Notes under the pieces: generated by a model
What the model saw: only the letters and a program-made list of their open reading frames with translations
The model's database searches: none
Told to the model about the DNA's origin: nothing
Translations under genes and position numbers: made by a program
Shown: positions 9,256-18,900 of the stretch, piece after piece
How the letters are laid out: each line of letters starts with the position of its first letter
Numbering within the stretch: position 1 is the stretch's first letter
NCBI GenBank assembly: GCA_965200825.1
Contig: OZ241385.1
Span: forward strand, 1,178,001 to 1,242,000
DNA length: 64,000 bases
Origin: Bin80 sp026709335
Lineage (GTDB): Bacteria > Bacteroidota > Rhodothermia > Rhodothermales > Bin80
Direction: 5' to 3'

Positions 9256-10065
9256 TTAGAACTGATTTGCGATAAAGATGATATACATGTATGCTAATGG
9301 AGCGGCCACAATGATCCCATCAAAGCGATCCAGAATTCCCCCGTGGCCCGGTAAAATCACTCCGGAATCTTTTACTCCTGCTACACGCTTGAACCGACTT
9401 TCTGCCAAATCTCCAATTGCACCGGAGAGAGTACAGACGATTGCTAGAATTATGATATGAGTCATTCCTAGCGGCACTTCGAATACCAAATCAAGTGCCA
9501 CCGCTGCCAAGGCAGCTCCTCCAATTCCACCAAGAAATCCCTCCCATGTTTTGCCCGGAGAAATTGAAGGTGCCAAGGGATGATGTCCAAAAAACGATCC
9601 CGCAAAAAACGCAAATATATCACTTGCCCAAACGAGGACAAGTACGGTGATCGTCAATATCAATGCTTCCTCCCCACTGTACCCGGGGATTGTGCGCAGA
9701 TCCGTCAAAAAAGCTAATAAAGTAGTCGGATAGACCGCACCGGAAAGCGTCGCTCCGAGGCGCATCAATGGCTGATCGCTTTTCGTGAATGTACACCACA
9801 GGACCAAGCCGACAACAGGGACAGCAGTTAGCAGAAAAATATTTGGTACTAAAACCCGTAGCGTCAAGCCTGCTCCCAATAAAATCCCCGTGATTCTCCA
9901 AGCTTTGACCCCGCACCGTTCATAGAGTTGATATAATTCAATCTGCCCTATAAGTGCTATAATCAGTACGGCAACACCAAAATACCAAGGCCCAAGCCAT
10001 GCAGAGCCAACCAGCAAAGAGGCTCCGATTGTAGCTGTAAACAGACGCGTTAATAACTGTGACAT
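9256..10065 (-). CDS. cdsA: phosphatidate cytidylyltransferase
   Basis: CdsA makes CDP-diacylglycerol from phosphatidic acid and CTP, the branch point of phospholipid synthesis in the inner membrane. The 269-residue protein is highly hydrophobic with several membrane helices. The family signature is near the C-terminus: SPGKTWEGFLGG, GDLAESRFKR and DSGVILPGHGGILDRFDG, including the acidic metal-binding residues. It lies 16 bp downstream of the CPBP protease gene, and the small protein gene starts directly after it. This indicates a leftward operon from about 11.3 kb towards 5.4 kb. Confidence 0.95.
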   Translation of the reverse strand: MSQLLTRLFTATIGASLLVGSAWLGPWYFGVAVLIIALIGQIELYQLYERCGVKAWRITGILLGAGLTLRVLVPNIFLLTAVPVVGLVLWCTFTKSDQPLMRLGATLSGAVYPTTLLAFLTDLRTIPGYSGEEALILTITVLVLVWASDIFAFFAGSFFGHHPLAPSISPGKTWEGFLGGIGGAALAAVALDLVFEVPLGMTHIIILAIVCTLSGAIGDLAESRFKRVAGVKDSGVILPGHGGILDRFDGIIVAAPLAYMYIIFIANQF

Positions 10066-10081
10066 TCTAACGCCGTTTTAC

Positions 10082-11296
10082 TTACTCATTTTTCAGGGCT
10101 TCATGGGTCAATTCATCTTCGTTAAGAGGCTGTTGCAAAATTATCTCAGATGCCGCTTTCTGCATAGATGACGGCACGAGTATTTTGATCTTTGCCAAGT
10201 AGCCAAACGTCAAATTGAATGCATGATCTCGCTGGTTAAGTATGACGGCAGGAATATCCGCGTCCTGAAGACGCGCATATACTATGTCAGCTTCGTAATC
10301 GATTCCACATCGAAAAACTTCAACCCATTCAGTGCGCCGTTTTTTTTCATGGCGTCGATGAATAAATTGAACACAGATCAGGAAACCAACGGCACCGGCG
10401 ATTATCAAGGGCAGTGGAACTGTTTCCGGGTCCGAAATAGATCCTGATCCCCATTCAGATATAGCCAGCATCAGTCCGTTGTTCAAAAAATGTAATACTA
10501 CAGGAATTAACAGACTCCCTGTACGCCATGTAATATATGCAAGAAAGCAACCAAGGACGGCAAGGGGCAACACCTGAGTCAGTCTCAAATGAAATATTCC
10601 GAACACGACTCCGGTAAATAAGATTCCACCAACGATTCCCATACCTCGTTCAGCACGCCTCTGCACAAATCCTCGAAAAAACGCCTCTTCAAACAGAGCC
10701 GGTGTGAGTGCAACAAAAAGCAGGTTGAGCCAAAAACTACCACCTCCTGAAGCAAGCCATTCAACGATTTCCATCTGCTGATCCTCCATTCTTTGAAGAA
10801 ATTCTGGCAGTGGAAGTTGATCATTCATAATACCAAGTGCCAGTACTATTGGTAACAAGCAAAAAAAACTCGCACAGGACAGGACTAAATCTCTGATCTC
10901 ACAACTCCTGAATCGTAGATAATTCAAGGGACGAGAAGAGTCAAGCCAGCTTGCAAGGAACGCAATGCTACCAAGTCCCAGAGCAAGGCCAACTGCATTT
11001 GCTCCCAATAAAACACTCCCGTGCTCTGCAAGAACATTACTTTGGTTGGATATAAGATCCTGTAGTCCAACCCCTCGTAACTCAAGGAATAAAACCGAAA
11101 CAAGGTTCCCAACAAACAGATATGCGACCAACCCAACGATGATCCATAAAGACAGAACGGCAAATGTCGACCAATTACCGGAAACACCGTCAAATATGCT
11201 ACTGTCTGTTTGGGAATCTACATCAGTTGTTTCTTTATGCTGCACATCCCCAACCTCATCTCTGTCATCGAGCAAATTTGATTGATCATTGATCAT
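10082..11296 (-). CDS. CPBP-family intramembrane metalloprotease with C-terminal DUF2007-like domain
   Basis: A 404-residue protein. The N-terminal 60 residues are acidic and cytoplasmic-looking, followed by eight or so membrane helices. The CPBP (Abi/CAAX-like) motifs are visible: EEAFFRGFVQRR, then GIFHLRL, then HFLNN, which hold the Glu and His residues of the active site. After a final helix (LIIAGAVGFLICVQFI) the last 90 residues contain a segment from VFRCGIDYEADIVYARLQ to KILVPSSMQKAASEIIL that looks like the DUF2007 putative signal-transducing domain, usually a separate small protein. The fusion is inferred from sequence pattern. The substrate is unknown. It leads the cdsA operon. Confidence 0.82.
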   Translation of the reverse strand: MINDQSNLLDDRDEVGDVQHKETTDVDSQTDSSIFDGVSGNWSTFAVLSLWIIVGLVAYLFVGNLVSVLFLELRGVGLQDLISNQSNVLAEHGSVLLGANAVGLALGLGSIAFLASWLDSSRPLNYLRFRSCEIRDLVLSCASFFCLLPIVLALGIMNDQLPLPEFLQRMEDQQMEIVEWLASGGGSFWLNLLFVALTPALFEEAFFRGFVQRRAERGMGIVGGILFTGVVFGIFHLRLTQVLPLAVLGCFLAYITWRTGSLLIPVVLHFLNNGLMLAISEWGSGSISDPETVPLPLIIAGAVGFLICVQFIHRRHEKKRRTEWVEVFRCGIDYEADIVYARLQDADIPAVILNQRDHAFNLTFGYLAKIKILVPSSMQKAASEIILQQPLNEDELTHEALKNE

Positions 11297-11323
11297 TGAA
11301 ACGTTTTAGGCAGGTAATACATT
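11296..11323 (+). promoter_or_regulatory. candidate promoter for tRNA-Arg
   Basis: TTGAAA at 11296-11301 and TACATT at 11318-11323 are separated by 16 bp. They lie about 12 bp before the tRNA 5' end. Both boxes are only partial matches to the sigma-70 consensus, so this is a weak call. Confidence 0.3.
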
Positions 11324-11334
11324 AGAGGGGACAT

Positions 11335-11408
11335 GCGCCCGTAGCTCAGCTGGATAGAGCGTCTGCCTCCGGAGCAGAAGGCCAGAGGTTCGAATCCTCT
11401 CGGGCGTA
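11335..11408 (+). tRNA. tRNA-Arg (anticodon CCG)
   Basis: The 74-nt sequence folds as a cloverleaf. The seven-base-pair acceptor has a G-U first pair, and the D arm reads GCTC-AGCTGGATA-GAGC. The anticodon stem TCTGC/GCAGA encloses loop CTCCGGA, and the T arm is AGAGG-TTCGAAT-CCTCT. The anticodon CCG reads CGG. The discriminator is A and a full CCA is not encoded. It is a single rightward tRNA between two leftward genes. Confidence 0.96.
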
Positions 11409-11420
11409 CCTCCTTGGGAG

Positions 11421-12710
11421 TCATTCGTTCTTTAGCTGACCTTCTGACGAAGCGACTACGGTGGCTACCGTTGCATCCCCTGTGACATTACATACGGTTC
11501 TGCACATATCCAAAATCCTATCAACCCCCAAAATCAATGCAATCCCTGCGGCTGGAACCCCGACTGACTGCAGGATAATGATCAACATGATAATCCCCGC
11601 GCTAGGTACTGCCGCCGTGCCAATTGAGGCAAGAACGGCCAGCAGTATAATCTCGATCTGATCCATAAATCCAAGTGCAATTCCTAGTGTCTGAGCAATA
11701 AAAACGGCTGCGACAGCCTGATACAGTGCTGTTCCATCCATATTGATCGTCGCTCCAAGAGGCAGGACAAACGAAGAAACCTCTTCACTGACCCCCAAAT
11801 GTTTCTCTGCACGATCCATGGTAACAGGCAAAGTTGCGCCACTCGAAGATGTACTGAATGCAACCAGCTGTGCAGGTGCAATACCAGTGATGAATTTCTT
11901 GATTGCAAGAGGTGTAAAAAACTTGATAATTGATCCATAGGTAATCGTAACATGTACGATAAGACCAATCAAAACAACCAGCATGTAATACCCTAGTGCT
12001 CCTAAAAGCCTCCATAGCTCACTCAAATTATCACCTGAGATCAAGCTGACCGTATCTGCAAGTAGTGCAAATACACCAATCGGGGCAATCCACATGATGA
12101 GTTCAACGAGCTTAATTACAGCCGCCGTAAGGCTTTCAAATATCCCAAGTAGAGGACGCGCCTTTTCCGCTGGAATAAGAAGTAAGGAAATTCCGAACAA
12201 TACAGCAATAAGTACCACCTGCAACATATTCCGGTTGTTAGATGCAGCAGCAGCAATGTTGCGAGGAACCATGTCTACAAATGCCTGTAGTGGCCCACGC
12301 TCTTCTGCCGATGCAGCACTCTCCTGGCGCTCTTCTGCCATATCTGACCAATCTGCCTGCAGCTTGGTTCGTACATCGTCAGGGACTGTATTTCCCGGGC
12401 GAATGACATTTACCAAAATCAATCCTATAATCAAAGACGCAACGGTCGTACCGATATAGATCGCGATTGTCTTTCCCCCAATACGGGCGAGTTTTCTTGT
12501 ATCTGACAATGAGGCTATGCCCGTTATGATTGATCCCAGAACAAGAGGAACTGCAATCATGAACAATGCATTCAGAAAGATATCACCGAATGGGCTGATC
12601 CAGGCTTGAGTGAATTCTCCCCAACCCATAGCAGCGGAAAGAATCCCATACCCTAAACCAAAGAAAAGAGCCAGAATGATCCAAATGTGTAATTTTTTAT
12701 ACCAATTCAT
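11421..12710 (-). CDS. dicarboxylate/amino acid:cation symporter (DAACS/GltP family)
   Basis: A 429-residue inner-membrane secondary transporter that takes up glutamate, aspartate or C4-dicarboxylates with H+ or Na+. Recognisable family elements are the serine-rich re-entrant loop FSTSSSGATLPVTM, the LPLGATINMDGTALYQ motif in helix 7, and the C-terminal GVDRILDMCRTVCNVTGDATVA with the Asp and Asn that bind the substrate amino group. An extra loop rich in Glu and Ala (AEERQESAASAEERG) lies after the third helix. The substrate cannot be fixed from sequence. It is transcribed away from DUF5683 with a 77 bp AT-rich spacer. Confidence 0.92.
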   Translation of the reverse strand: MNWYKKLHIWIILALFFGLGYGILSAAMGWGEFTQAWISPFGDIFLNALFMIAVPLVLGSIITGIASLSDTRKLARIGGKTIAIYIGTTVASLIIGLILVNVIRPGNTVPDDVRTKLQADWSDMAEERQESAASAEERGPLQAFVDMVPRNIAAAASNNRNMLQVVLIAVLFGISLLLIPAEKARPLLGIFESLTAAVIKLVELIMWIAPIGVFALLADTVSLISGDNLSELWRLLGALGYYMLVVLIGLIVHVTITYGSIIKFFTPLAIKKFITGIAPAQLVAFSTSSSGATLPVTMDRAEKHLGVSEEVSSFVLPLGATINMDGTALYQAVAAVFIAQTLGIALGFMDQIEIILLAVLASIGTAAVPSAGIIMLIIILQSVGVPAAGIALILGVDRILDMCRTVCNVTGDATVATVVASSEGQLKNE

Positions 12711-12787
12711 AATTCAAAAAATATAATACTATTGTATAGTGGGTATTACGACTGAGCCCAATATAAGCACTAAAAATTCACATATTT

Positions 12788-13771
12788 TCAATCTATAATT
12801 CTATTGACGGAATTTGATGATCTTGGGTTCAGAAGAAACTTAAAACTTAATTGAGGCGCAAAATGTGTGCCATCGATATCTTGGAGCAATCCGAAACGTA
12901 CATGCATCCGACGATTATGTATTCTCGCGAAGACTGCTGCGTCTATAGCGGCAAGTACATGGTTTGCGATTAGCAGCGTTGTGATTCGGGAAGCTCTGCG
13001 CAGGTATGCATTTGCATCAGCATGATCTTCTGCATATCGATAAAACCTGGCTGATACATTCGCCTTGCCCTCCCCCGATCCACTCGCCTCCGGCTCAATT
13101 GATGGAATAAATCGTCCATTCTCATCAATCCATGTAATCCGGCCGTTCTTGATCAAGGCAACATAATCATCCCATCCCGGGGCGTACTGAAAGTATTTTC
13201 CAATCAGTTCATAGTACTGCTGCTCACCAAAGTACGGTAATACATGGGAGAAAGCAGCACCCGTACCTCCATGATATAGAATACGTTCAACTCGTTGAAT
13301 CTCCCGAATCAATGATCTCACTGCCAACTGGTCTGATTGAGCCCAAGTGTCCGGTTGGGCAAAATTAATGCTTGAAAGTGACGAAGAAATCTCTACGGGA
13401 GGTGTGTCAACAAGCCTACCACCCGGTAATTCATTCAGATACTGGGTATAGTCATTCAACCAGTGTGCATATCGAACCGGGCTCCAGTGTGTATGGGCCT
13501 GATCTCTGTATGCGTTCCTCCCATCAACACCTTGTTGTCGCCACGAATTATAAAGGAGAAGTACTGTGGCTTCTCCTGCGATGGCTACTGCCGCCTTAAC
13601 CCAGCTACGGTTATACGCCTGCCCCAAACCAGGTATGGCAACGGACATTCCGAATGCAAGCGGGACACTTCGCTTGGCGCCGGAAAATAAGGCCTCCAGA
13701 CTATCTGCACTCGGCTGCGCTTGCGCATTTATACAGCCGAGTAGGCTAAGCACAAGCAAGGTAGTTCTCAT
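12788..13771 (-). CDS. DUF5683-type membrane-associated protein
   Basis: A 327-residue protein with a short N-terminal signal-like segment (VLSLLGCINAQAQ) followed by AFGMSVAIPGLGQAYN, the P-G-L-G-Q motif characteristic of DUF5683 proteins in Bacteroidota and relatives. The motif sits at the start of a hydrophobic hairpin (AAVAIAGEATVLLLYNS). The middle contains a soluble region and the end looks like short beta strands. No enzymatic residues are evident. The function of the family is not known to me. It stands alone between the symporter gene and a 670 bp gap. Confidence 0.7.
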   Translation of the reverse strand: MRTTLLVLSLLGCINAQAQPSADSLEALFSGAKRSVPLAFGMSVAIPGLGQAYNRSWVKAAVAIAGEATVLLLYNSWRQQGVDGRNAYRDQAHTHWSPVRYAHWLNDYTQYLNELPGGRLVDTPPVEISSSLSSINFAQPDTWAQSDQLAVRSLIREIQRVERILYHGGTGAAFSHVLPYFGEQQYYELIGKYFQYAPGWDDYVALIKNGRITWIDENGRFIPSIEPEASGSGEGKANVSARFYRYAEDHADANAYLRRASRITTLLIANHVLAAIDAAVFARIHNRRMHVRFGLLQDIDGTHFAPQLSFKFLLNPRSSNSVNRIID

Positions 13772-14441
13772 GCTGAGTAATCATGGGAAATCCCAAAGTT
13801 TTGGAAGAAATCATATACAACAGTATCCAGAAAGGCCATATCTATCGCGATTATTTTCGTCTTTCTCATAATATTTGAGTATCCAAACAGAGACACAGTT
13901 ACGGCGGTAGAAAATGTGGAATTACGAGGTTCTCTTGCGATACTTATCACCATTCTATCATTGCCGATTCATGTTTACCAAAACTCCTGTAATTTGATAT
14001 TCAACAATTGGCCCTACCGTTGCCTTATCTGGGTTGAATGATTAAGAGGTAGATAGGTTTTGAATAGAAATTCTTATTTACTTTGGGGCGGTTTTCATTC
14101 TAAATAAATCTATTTGTCAATGATGGAAGTACGTATACAAGATTTGAATCAATTATTAGGGATCGGCTCTCGTGGCAGGTATCCGAGATCAGGCAAGATG
14201 ATGCATCAAAGGAGGCCGAGGCTCATGTGAGCTATTCATATTTCCTTCGCTTCAGCTATGATTCCATTGCGTAAACGGTGGTCGGGTGATGAGTTTTTCC
14301 TCAAATGGGAGAAAGCTTGCGGAAGCAAAAGCAAAAATTCCTGTCTTGCGGGTATGGCCGTGTGAGAACGGTTTATATTTTGTCGGATTTTGGGTACTTG
14401 TCTGGACAAACACAAATTAATCTATACAGCCCACACGTCAC
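13772..14441. other. 670 bp without a convincing gene
   Basis: Only short frames occur here, none with family features, including a 61-codon leftward frame at 13768-13953 that overlaps the start of the DUF5683 gene. The stretch is AT-rich at its left and contains no T-tract terminator or tRNA. Together with the broken methyltransferase to the right it looks like a decaying region. Confidence 0.5.
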
Positions 14442-15084
14442 ATGTACTATCGGGCAATTAAGAGAAGAGCCTTAGTGATTTTTCGGAAGTTTCGATTTAA
14501 AAATCAGGGCATTCAGTTTGCCTCTCCCAATTTTATATTCTTTCGTCCAGAGAATGACAAGAGGTTGACCGTAATAGATGTAGATTGTGGTTCACTGGCT
14601 GAATTTTCCATTCATTTGATTGACAGATATGGTGCAATTTGTTTTGGGGTGGACCCGACAGAGAAGCATAAGCCAGTCTTGACTGATCTTGTTCGTAAGC
14701 ACAAAGATCATTTCATTCATGTTCCGTATGCAATCTGCGCGAAAAATGGCACTCTGAATTTCTTTGAATCGAAGGTTAACGAAAGTGGGTCTATAATGTC
14801 AGATCATATCAATGTCGTGTATGACGAAGGTCTTTCATACCCGATCAAATGCTTAACACCAAAGTCTCTGCTTGATCATCTTAGACTCGATTCTGCTGAC
14901 ATACTGAAATTAGATATAGAGGGAGCCGAATACGAACTATTAGAAATCCTTGGTTTGAATGAATTGCTTCAATTCAAACAAATCTTTATTGAAGCATCAC
15001 GCGGTCGAGAGTTACACATTCTCAGATACGATGAAAGCTGTAGAACGTCTGTGTAATCTGGGATTTGAGAGCTTCTCTCCGTAA
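14442..15084 (+). pseudogene. FkbM-family methyltransferase, frameshifted
   Basis: The first 184 codons read as a FkbM-type SAM-dependent methyltransferase: VIDVDCGSLAEFSIHLID is the SAM-binding glycine loop region, and ILKLDIEGAEYELLE is the hallmark motif. After FIE (near 14993) the frame turns into non-family residues and stops at 15056. In another frame of the same strand the expected continuation appears from 14994: HHAVESYTFSDTMKAVERL, then CNLGFESFSP and a stop at 15082. Two bases appear to be lost at 14991-14996. Beyond that stop the frame stays open to 15166, so a nonsense change may have occurred too. Either a decayed gene or a sequencing error. Such enzymes usually O-methylate sugars. 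Confidence 0.75.
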
Positions 15085-15250
15085 AAAACCTGGATAATTG
15101 ACGAGTATGAAAACAATCCAAATTATACACCAGAAAGAAAAATCAGGAGCGAAAAACAAAAAATATAAAAGTACAAGTTATTTTTCGCCAGCCCTAATCA
15201 TGGAGAATTCTATTATACCAGGAGGTAGCTCCCCATTATAGACAGCATTC

Positions 15251-15889
15251 CTAAGATTCAAGTTCAGCAAGCCATGGGGTGACGAGTCCTTCAAAGTACG
15301 CAAAATTCCCTGCTCCTCGAACATGTTCACGTATCATTCCGTTCCCATCGATGACATAGGTGACGGGTCGCCCATTTGCCAACTCATAACGAAACGACTC
15401 GGGCAGGCTTTCATGCCGAACAAATCCAGAAACTGTTTCTTGTGGTAATAAATCGGAATACAACTGTAATTCTTCCAGTTCTTCATCTGATACGGTTAGG
15501 ACCACCAGTCCTTTTTCACGATAAGCTACCTGAAGTTCGTCGAGTTCGGGCAATTCTGTGATGCAAGGCTGGCACCAAGTTGCCCAGAAGTTCAGAAGAA
15601 TCACCTTCCCGCTATAATCGCGGAGGTTTTTATTTTCTTGGTTGGATACTAATTGAAATTCAAATGACTCAGCCAACGTCGGTGTGTCACTTAAGTCGGT
15701 CGGCTCCTCATAAATCCAAATAAGGGCAATCACCAAACCAGACAAACATACCAGCACTGTACACATGCCGGTCACCATCCATTGCAAGGCCCCCTGAGGA
15801 ATCGGTCGTGAATTTTTGCGGAGTACCATATAAACTACTCCAATACTGACTACAATAAACAAAAAGCAAATTACAAGTAAGGGTGTCAT
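15251..15889 (-). CDS. TlpA-family thiol:disulfide oxidoreductase
   Basis: A 212-residue membrane-anchored thioredoxin-fold protein. Two hydrophobic segments lie at the N-terminus (residues 3-23 and 38-60), followed by a periplasmic thioredoxin domain with the active site WCQPC at Cys106 and Cys109. The cis-proline region reads GRPVTYVID. Proteins of this type reduce periplasmic disulfides, for example in cytochrome maturation. It begins 13 bp after the stop of the large peptidase/barrel gene and is the last gene of the porU-porV run, so a role in folding exported proteins is possible but is inference. Confidence 0.88.
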   Translation of the reverse strand: MTPLLVICFLFIVVSIGVVYMVLRKNSRPIPQGALQWMVTGMCTVLVCLSGLVIALIWIYEEPTDLSDTPTLAESFEFQLVSNQENKNLRDYSGKVILLNFWATWCQPCITELPELDELQVAYREKGLVVLTVSDEELEELQLYSDLLPQETVSGFVRHESLPESFRYELANGRPVTYVIDGNGMIREHVRGAGNFAYFEGLVTPWLAELES

Positions 15890-15902
15890 TTGATTTCAAT
15901 AT

Positions 15903-18900
15903 TTATAAATCAAATCCAAAGAGGACTCCAAAGTGCCACTGGACCTGTTTTCCGTAACTGACGCTGGACTGTGTACTAATAAAGGCATCGTCCAGCTTCA
16001 CCTCAAATGAGTCAAGTCCATAGGTTGCACTCACAAACAGTGCGGTTGGCAGAAGATAATAGCTTCCCATCATCAATCGCAATTCTGCACCAACATCTTT
16101 ACGAAGTGCTGCACTCTCCGGTCGAACCTGTGCACCGTCAGCGTACAATCTCATGAATGCTTTGTCTAGATACACCGGGCCGATTTGGCGCTTGATATCC
16201 GGCATGATGGGAAAGGTCCAGGAAGTTTGTAGCCATAAGGTCTCGGTCCCACCCAAGCCATAAAATGGGTAACCTCTCGCTCCAGATAATCCCCCGATAT
16301 AGTCAAAATAAAAAGAATCTGCATTCTTGCCAAATAAGGTTGATGCACTCAGTCTTAGGCTTAGACCATGCGAGGTTCCATATATTTGGCCGGGCAGTCG
16401 AATGCCGCCTCCCAAATCCACTCTAAGTCGGTGCAATGTACTTGAATTGTAAACTGGTACCAATTGCCCGTCCCGAATATCAAACTGATCCAATAATCTG
16501 CCTGTTTCTCGGTGATAGGAGGCAGTCATACGAATTCCCGTACGCATGATATCTGACTCTCGGTGAGGGCGCATCAATTCCATATAGACATTTGCCATAT
16601 AACTCCGCCCAATATAATAACGAGACGAAGTACTGGGGATCCAGTCCGCTAACTCTCTTGAAAAAAATCGATTAGTTGTCACACGATAAGGGCTATAACG
16701 GTATCCGGTCTCAAGTAAAATATACCTGTTGACCTTACTCCGCAGATAGATGTTTCCCTCCCATAGACCATACGTCAAATCAGCATTGGTCGTTTCTGGC
16801 AAACAGGCTGTACAGGGATGCTCTTCAATAGATAACCCGCGTTCAACCATGCGCTGAATGTTAAACAGTTGGATAGAGATTTGCGGGGACCATCGTTTGG
16901 GGATCAATCGAAATCCTTTACCATAGTCGAATTGTAAAAACGCATCTCGCTCCAATGCCAACAAATTGGCCGGAGCAAGAATCTGACCGCCCTCATGAGA
17001 TCCTGGCCCAACCAGCAGCCCACCAAACAGGCTCATGCCTTCCAGAATTTCTCTGGACGAAACGTATGCCCCGAATTTGAGATTCCTCCAGAATGTCTCT
17101 GCCCTACCCTGAATACGCCCCTCAAGTTGACGTTCTACATATTGATCCAGTCGTATCACCGGCGAAACTGTGAATCCTGTGAATGCGGCTCCGTAAGAAG
17201 ATATCTGTAATGAATCGATCCCTACCGGTGTTTTTTCAGCAAGTACTTCCGAGAGTTCACTTGCGGTTATTTCCATTACGTCGGCATCGTTGCTCGAGTC
17301 GGCAGTATGCGTTACCCTGGAAATGAGCTCGGGAAAAGTATAGGAGGCGGTTGATTTCAGAGCTTGGGGCGATTCCAGCAAAGCTATTTTATATCCATCC
17401 CATTTGTAAGCAGCATAGGCAATCGTTCCATCCGGCCCCCTGTCAGGCATGAAAGCTCCCCCTGTCACTTGAGTCAGTTGTTCAGGACCAGTATCGGTCA
17501 ATCGGTAAATATTGTAGATCCCATTTGCATCGGAAGCATAATGCACAATACCATCGGCAATCATAGGAGATCGCTCATCGGCAGATGTTTGCAGAACAGA
17601 TTCAAAATTTGCCCCGTCTGCCTTGATTCTCCAAAGATCGTTCCCATGGCCTCCTGGATCAAGCTGTGCATAATAAATCCAGTTTCCATACCATGCAGGG
17701 CCGGTCACCTGTGTTCCATTTGAAAATTTTGTGACAGCTCTTGTCTCTCCTGTCTGCACGTCAAGTAGCCAGATATTGCTCGTACCATCACCGGATACCA
17801 CATATGCGATCCTTGTTCCAGTGGAATCCCATGCAGGCTGTGACGCACGTGCATCTTGCGTTAGCTGCGAAGATTTTTGAGTCTCCAAATCCACTAAATG
17901 AAGATCCGTATACAGAAATCCCTCTGAAGTAGTTTTCTGTCGGGCATAGACAAGTGCATTTCCATCCGGATGCCAAGCAGCTCCACCAGTAACACCTGAT
18001 TTAACCCGATGACCAAGAGAGCAGATATGATCACCGATTGCAACCCCTAAGTCATGAGCGATCACCATGTCATTTTCCAAATCTCGTACATACAGGCTCA
18101 CTCGGCTATAGTATTCTCCTTTATTGGTAATGTAGGCAAGTTTTGTACCGTCAGGAGAAAACCGTGGAAAATAATTTGCAAAACCGGATGGTTCAATAAT
18201 CGTTCCAACAGTAAGCAAATTCTTTATAGGGGAGAGTGCTTGTTTGTATGCATTAGCCAATTCTTCAAGCCATAAGTTGTATATCTCTTTTCCATTTGTA
18301 CCGGTTGCCAACTTGATGGCGCGTTCCACTCGCCATGTATCCCAACGGCGTAAATGATCGCTGATTTCGGATAATACTTCGGATCCATATTTCTGCGCTA
18401 AATAGAGTGAAAATGCAAATCCATAATTATAAACACCTTCACGCATCAGGCTATTTTTGGAGTAAAAACTTCCCAGTTCGTTGAGGCTCAGAGTTTTGTT
18501 TTCCAGAATTCGTGTTCGAAGCAACATGTCTCTGTGCGAATCCCATAAATCATAGTGAAAATGATCATGTTGATATTGTGCGGTTCCCTCGGCGAGCCAT
18601 GCCGGGTTATTCAGGCCAACAAGAGGGTAGCTTACAAGTACATTGGGATATCCGTACAATACATCGGGGCGTCGAACTTTCTCATAATCCAGTATCTGGA
18701 GATATCCGAACGGGATAGTTCGTGGAAGCTTCATGGCTGCCTGTACCTGTACAATATGCGTAAACTCGTGCGTGATTACATTACGTAGCCAATCACTGGC
18801 TCCACGCAAAGGTGAATTCAGCGCGGGAGCCCAAATTTCAATCTTGTTGTCAAAAAAGAATGCTGCTCCGTTGGAATAATCTTCATAATCTTTAAGAATA

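Noticed and set aside
13768..13953. 61-codon leftward frame upstream of the DUF5683 gene
   Set aside because: It overlaps that gene's start, shows no motif and lies in a low-content stretch. It is most likely chance.
14991..15084. Programmed frameshifting in the FkbM gene
   Set aside because: There is no slippery heptamer or downstream stem at the switch point, and about two bases are missing, so mutation or error is more likely.
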